Positions 31,433-34,630 of a DNA stretch of 34,630 bases are shown piece by piece. Below the pieces are notes generated by a model. It was not told the origin of the DNA, searched no databases, and saw only the letters and a list, made by a program, of their open reading frames with translations. Numbering within the stretch: position 1 is the first letter of the stretch; every line of letters starts with the position of its first letter. The stretch comes from JBEKZD01 sp050013395 (GTDB lineage: Bacteria; Verrucomicrobiota; Verrucomicrobiia; Palsa-1439), in contig JBEKFI010000014.1 in the NCBI GenBank assembly GCA_050013395.1, forward strand, positions 1 through 34,630, in the 5' to 3' direction. Position numbers and translations under genes: made by a program.

Positions 31433-33097
31433 ATGACTGAATCAGAAGCGATTTTTACCTCGCGCATCAGGAAGCGGACGCCGCTGGTGTATGGGTTCTT
31501 GCTGGTGGTGTGGGTGATGGTCATTGCTTGGCAGGTTTTGGAGCACCGCCGGGTTACGGAGTCCGAGCGGACAGCGTTGAGGAATCGCGCTCACGACATC
31601 GCCACGACGCTTGGTGTGGTCGTCCGTTCGCTCAGACGCTTCCAAGGGATTGTCTCGCAGGAACGACTGGAGGCCGCGTTAAAAGAACTCGCGCGGTCGG
31701 GCGAACTGATGTCCGTCGTGCTCTTGAACGCCTCCGACGAAGTGGTCGCTTCGGCTGGCAAACCCATCGACATAGATCTCGTGAAGGGCACGGTTCAGCA
31801 GGGAGAGCGCTGGGATAAGAAGAGTCTGACCAAAGTGTACTCGGTTGATTTGGGCGCCAGTGTAACACCGGAAGGCGCGACGAATCTTCCGACGATTGTA
31901 CTCCCGCCGCGTGACGCGACCAATACCGTCCGCAATCTCGGCAGAGGATTCCCGCGCTCAGAGATGAGGCCGGACGAGACCGGCTCTTCGAATGTCGTCA
32001 GCGGCGTAGTCACCAGCCGGAATGAGGGCGACCACAATCCGGCGGATCGAGAGGGGCCACGGTTTTTTCCGCCGCCGCCGCCGGATGAGGGCGACCACAA
32101 TCTCGGGGATCGAGAAGGCAGACCGCGAGATGATGGGGGCCGCAATCCAAGGGGTCGAGGGGGCAGACCACCTTTCGGACGCCCATTTTGGATGGATGAG
32201 AACGAATATCGGTCGCTGATTGAAAAGAGAGGGCTGCATGGTCTGGTGATGGCCATGTCCACGGAGTCCGTTCGAGCGGCATCGAGCCAGGATCTTTGGC
32301 TGCGGTTTATCATCGCCTTGCTTGCGAGCGTTTCCGTTTTTGGTCTCGGTTTCGCCTGGCGGAATCTCGTAAAATCCTCGGAATTACAGATGCACCTGCT
32401 TCGCGCCAGCGAAATGAACTCCTACCTGAGAGAAATGAACGTGGCAGCGGCCGGACTTGCTCATGAGACGCGGAATCCGCTGAACATCGTTCGCGGCTTG
32501 GCGCAAATGATTTCCAAGGAACCCAGTGTCTCGGAAGAAACCAAGATAAAGTCGCACCAAATCACGGATGAGGTGGATCGTGTAACCGCCCAGATGAACG
32601 AGTTCATCAACTACTCCCGTCCGCGCGAAGTGCGGCGGGCGCCTGTCGTGTTGAGTGCGGTCATTGGCGACGTCGTCCGTGCGCTCCAAAGCGATGTCGA
32701 GGACAAAGCCGTCCTACTGAAGATCGAGGGGGAGAGCCTTACCGTGGATGCGGACGAGCAGTTGCTCCGGCAAGTTCTTTTTAACCTCGTGATCAACAGT
32801 GTTCAGGCGGTCGATCCGCACGGGGAGATTCAGATTGTTTCCCGGAAGTCCAGTTCGACGGAAGCACAGCTTGAGGTTCGAGATAACGGCCCTGGTGTCC
32901 CTCCAGAACTCCGCAGCGAAGTTTTTAAACCGTATTTCACCACCCATCCGAAGGGGACGGGTTTGGGACTGGCGGTCGTTCAGCAAATCTGCTTGGCGCA
33001 CGGCTGGGATATCGAATATGTCCCGAACGAATCCAATGGAGCAGTCTTTCGCCTCAGCCGTCTGGAGCTGACTTCCAAAAACGGGATGAAAACCTGA
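31433..33097 (+). CDS. membrane sensor histidine kinase (NtrB/ZraS-like)
   Basis: A 554-residue protein. TM1 is at about 18-36, a periplasmic region follows at 37-288, and TM2 is at about 289-308 (LWLRFIIALLASVSVFGLGFAW). The HisKA motif is AAGLAHETRNPLNIVRGLAQ with phospho-His H344. The ATPase part has the N box LRQVLFNLVINSVQAV, G1 DNGPGVP and G2 GTGLGLAVVQQ. The periplasmic part contains an acidic/Arg-rich, Pro-containing segment made of three repeat units. It starts directly after the GspD-C stop and is followed 6 nt later by the sigma-54 activator, so the pair is probably transcribed with the secretion genes. Confidence 0.9.
   Translation: MTESEAIFTSRIRKRTPLVYGFLLVVWVMVIAWQVLEHRRVTESERTALRNRAHDIATTLGVVVRSLRRFQGIVSQERLEAALKELARSGELMSVVLLNASDEVVASAGKPIDIDLVKGTVQQGERWDKKSLTKVYSVDLGASVTPEGATNLPTIVLPPRDATNTVRNLGRGFPRSEMRPDETGSSNVVSGVVTSRNEGDHNPADREGPRFFPPPPPDEGDHNLGDREGRPRDDGGRNPRGRGGRPPFGRPFWMDENEYRSLIEKRGLHGLVMAMSTESVRAASSQDLWLRFIIALLASVSVFGLGFAWRNLVKSSELQMHLLRASEMNSYLREMNVAAAGLAHETRNPLNIVRGLAQMISKEPSVSEETKIKSHQITDEVDRVTAQMNEFINYSRPREVRRAPVVLSAVIGDVVRALQSDVEDKAVLLKIEGESLTVDADEQLLRQVLFNLVINSVQAVDPHGEIQIVSRKSSSTEAQLEVRDNGPGVPPELRSEVFKPYFTTHPKGTGLGLAVVQQICLAHGWDIEYVPNESNGAVFRLSRLELTSKNGMKT
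32021..32170. repeat. three imperfect copies of a ~40-bp unit in the sensor kinase gene
   Basis: Units start near 32021, 32084 and 32132 with the pattern GATGAGGGCGACCACAATCC and end in GATCGAGA-type sequence. They encode EGDHNPADREG, EGDHNLGDREG and DGGRNPRGRGG in the periplasmic region. Spacings of 63 and 48 bp are multiples of three. Confidence 0.75.
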
Positions 33098-33103
33098 AGA
33101 TTC

Positions 33104-34435
33104 ATGTCGCCCAAGACCAACCAACAATCGCCCAAAACCGCCCGGATTCTGATCGTAGATGACGACGCGGGGCAGCGGAGCCTGCTGGATTCATTCTTAA
33201 GGGGTCAAGGGTTCGAGACGATCCCGGTCTCATCGGGTGAACGAGCGCTCGAAGTCTTGGGCCAACAAGACATCGCCATGATGATCTCCGACGTGCGGAT
33301 GCCCGGCATCTCGGGCTTGGAAACGCTCCGACGGGTGCGCAAGGAACGCCCCACTCTGCCCGTCCTGCTGGTCACCGCTTACGCGGACATTCGGGACGCG
33401 GTCCATGCGATGCGCGATGGCGCCGTGAATTACCTGGAGAAACCAATCGACCTGGACGAACTGCTGACCTCGGTTCGCACCGCCGCGGGTCTCGAGGGCG
33501 CGGTCTCCGTGAAAGTCGGCGGGAACCGGCAACTATCGGATTTCATCGTGGCGAAAAGCCCGTTGATGCAGGCCGTGTTCCGGGATGCGTCCCTGGTCGC
33601 CTCTTCGGAGACCCGGATCCTGATCACCGGCGAGAGCGGCGTTGGCAAGGAAGTGGTCGCGGATGTCATTCACGAGTGGAGTCCCCGGTCGTCCGGGCCA
33701 CTGGTCAAGGTGAATTGCGCGGCGATTCCCGAGACGCTCCTCGAGAGCGAACTGTTCGGCCATGAAAAAGGGGCGTTCACCGGCGCCCATGCGCAGCGGA
33801 TCGGCCGGTTCGAGGAAGCCAACGAGGGCACGATCCTGCTCGATGAAATCGCCGAGATGTCGCCCGCCCTGCAGGCGAAACTGCTGCGCGTGTTGCACGA
33901 TGGCCGGTTTCAACGCGTGGGATCGAACAAGGAACTGCACACCAACGCCCGCATTCTCGCGTCAACCAACCGGGACCTGGAAGAACAGGTCGAGAGCGGG
34001 AAATTCCGCGAGGATCTGTATTACAGGCTCAATGTGATGGAGATCTGCGTGCCGCCGCTCCGGGAACGTCTCGAAGACATTATGCCGCTGGCCAACCTGT
34101 TTGTGACCCGGTACACCAATCGAAAGGCAAGGTTCGCCCCCGGGGTCGCCCCGTTGCTGGAAGGATACAAATGGCCCGGCAACGTCCGGGAACTTCGCAA
34201 CGCCATCGAACGAGCGGTCCTTCTCTCCCACGGCGACGTGGTGTTTCCCGAACACCTCCCGACGCGGGTCCAGCAGGTTGCGGACAAGTCCTCAGAACAG
34301 GAGGTCATCCAGGCCACGAGGTTGGAGGACGTCGAAAGAAAGGCAATTCTCCAAGCCTTGCGCGAACACAATTTTAACCGGACAGCCGATAAGTGCCTCA
34401 ATACGATTGACATACTGCCGGGCGGCAAGCGGTAA
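33104..34435 (+). CDS. NtrC-family sigma-54 activator, DNA-binding end replaced
   Basis: A receiver domain with D63 (MMISDVRMPG) spans residues 13-125. The AAA+ domain carries Walker A TGESGVGKEVV, the GAFTGA loop (HEKGAFTGAH), Walker B TILLDEIAEM and the arginine-rich FREDLYYRLNVMEICVPPLRER. A C-terminal Fis-type helix-turn-helix begins (RLEDVERKAILQALREHNFNRTA) and should continue with a second recognition helix. Instead, from about residue 429 the frame continues with unrelated DKCLNTIDILPGGKR and stops. The DNA there is purA on the other strand. The true protein probably had a full domain; what is seen is cut by the junction near 34367-34387. It would activate the sigma-54 promoter at 18602 on phosphorylation by the adjacent kinase. 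Confidence 0.85.
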   Translation: MSPKTNQQSPKTARILIVDDDAGQRSLLDSFLRGQGFETIPVSSGERALEVLGQQDIAMMISDVRMPGISGLETLRRVRKERPTLPVLLVTAYADIRDAVHAMRDGAVNYLEKPIDLDELLTSVRTAAGLEGAVSVKVGGNRQLSDFIVAKSPLMQAVFRDASLVASSETRILITGESGVGKEVVADVIHEWSPRSSGPLVKVNCAAIPETLLESELFGHEKGAFTGAHAQRIGRFEEANEGTILLDEIAEMSPALQAKLLRVLHDGRFQRVGSNKELHTNARILASTNRDLEEQVESGKFREDLYYRLNVMEICVPPLRERLEDIMPLANLFVTRYTNRKARFAPGVAPLLEGYKWPGNVRELRNAIERAVLLSHGDVVFPEHLPTRVQQVADKSSEQEVIQATRLEDVERKAILQALREHNFNRTADKCLNTIDILPGGKR

Positions 34436-34630
34436 GTCTTTATAACGCCGGATATCGGAGGTCGGACACTGCCATCCCGGTACCTCTTCATATACCGGCT
34501 GGCACCGTTCCAGCGCATTGATATTGCTCGGAACATAATCTATCTTTTTACCGTCGAGGAGGTAATTAGTACATATTTTTAACTTAGGCAGGGTATCCAG
34601 AATATCCAGCCGCGTGATAACTGCTCCACT
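34367..34630 (-). CDS. purA: adenylosuccinate synthetase C-terminal fragment (both ends missing)
   Basis: Reverse-strand translation from the right edge gives ITRLDILDTLPKLKICTNYL, LDGKKIDYVPSNINALERCQ, PVYEEVPGWQCPTSDIRRYK and DLPLAARQYVNRIEALIGCP followed by VKIV. The LTKLDVLD, KIC.GY..DG, P.YEE.PGW, A..Y..RIE and G.P blocks are the C-terminal third of PurA, which makes adenylosuccinate from IMP, aspartate and GTP. The last dozen or so residues, including the usual SVGP.R block, are missing: after VKIV the reading frame enters the antisense of the NtrC gene. The base composition is visibly more A+T-rich than the rest of the window. Confidence 0.82.

Noticed and set aside
1..34630. tRNA or rRNA genes, CRISPR arrays, intact insertion sequences
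   Set aside because: None was seen by reading: no cloverleaf with a T-loop, no regularly spaced direct repeats, no transposase.

Overview
The window reads as a GC-rich chromosomal segment of a Gram-negative, free-living bacterium, most likely a member of the Verrucomicrobiota (Limisphaerales/Pedosphaerales-like). This placement is an inference. It rests on a fused DUF4190/pseudopilin-like protein with the 'INNVKLIGLACRMYADDHDGKLP'-type sequence common in that phylum, a secreted PL9 pectate lyase carrying a 'DPDYDGAPNLAEFAFGTDP' motif, a HTH/PTS-IIA fusion, and a complete type II secretion operon.

Region 1 (1-15.5 kb) is housekeeping and accessory: a MidA-like methyltransferase (cut by the left edge), a DUF4190/pilin-like protein, obgE, a paralogous cluster of GYF_2-domain membrane proteins (three intact, one truncated) with a DUF2752 protein, rlmD, a reverse-strand PL9 pectate lyase, small hypotheticals, an ACT-domain protein, DoxX, recD2, an FHA protein, hemB and a HTH/EIIA fusion. 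Its conserved genes carry in-frame inserts made of short palindromes or 7-bp tandem repeats. About ten such elements lie in midA, obgE, rlmD, recD2 and hemB, and one more fills the gap before rlmD.

Region 2 (15.5-18.7 kb) holds a predicted outer-membrane beta-barrel protein, a stand-alone CheY-like receiver and the relic of a MoxR/Bat operon. The relic is the first 44 codons of moxR with a TAG at a conserved Gln, joined in frame to a BatE-like SH3 tail. A non-coding stretch with palindromes and a good sigma-54 promoter follows.

Region 3 (18.7-34.4 kb) is one co-directional, often overlapping gene train: a Gly-rich secreted protein, gspE, F, G, H, I, J, K, L, M, C, then a secretin split into two separately exported proteins, then a sensor kinase and an NtrC-type sigma-54 activator. 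The split runs through one N-type domain. The first protein has N0-N3 plus the first half of a further N domain. The second has the remaining half plus the secretin barrel. The sigma-54 promoter at the head and the NtrC-type activator at the tail suggest a self-contained, inducible secretion locus. The PL9 lyase is a plausible substrate.

Region 4 (after about 34.37 kb): homology changes abruptly inside the NtrC DNA-binding domain to the C-terminal part of an adenylosuccinate synthetase (purA) on the reverse strand. The two homologies share only about 20 bases, so this is probably a chimeric assembly junction.

No tRNA, rRNA, CRISPR array or intact insertion sequence was recognised.
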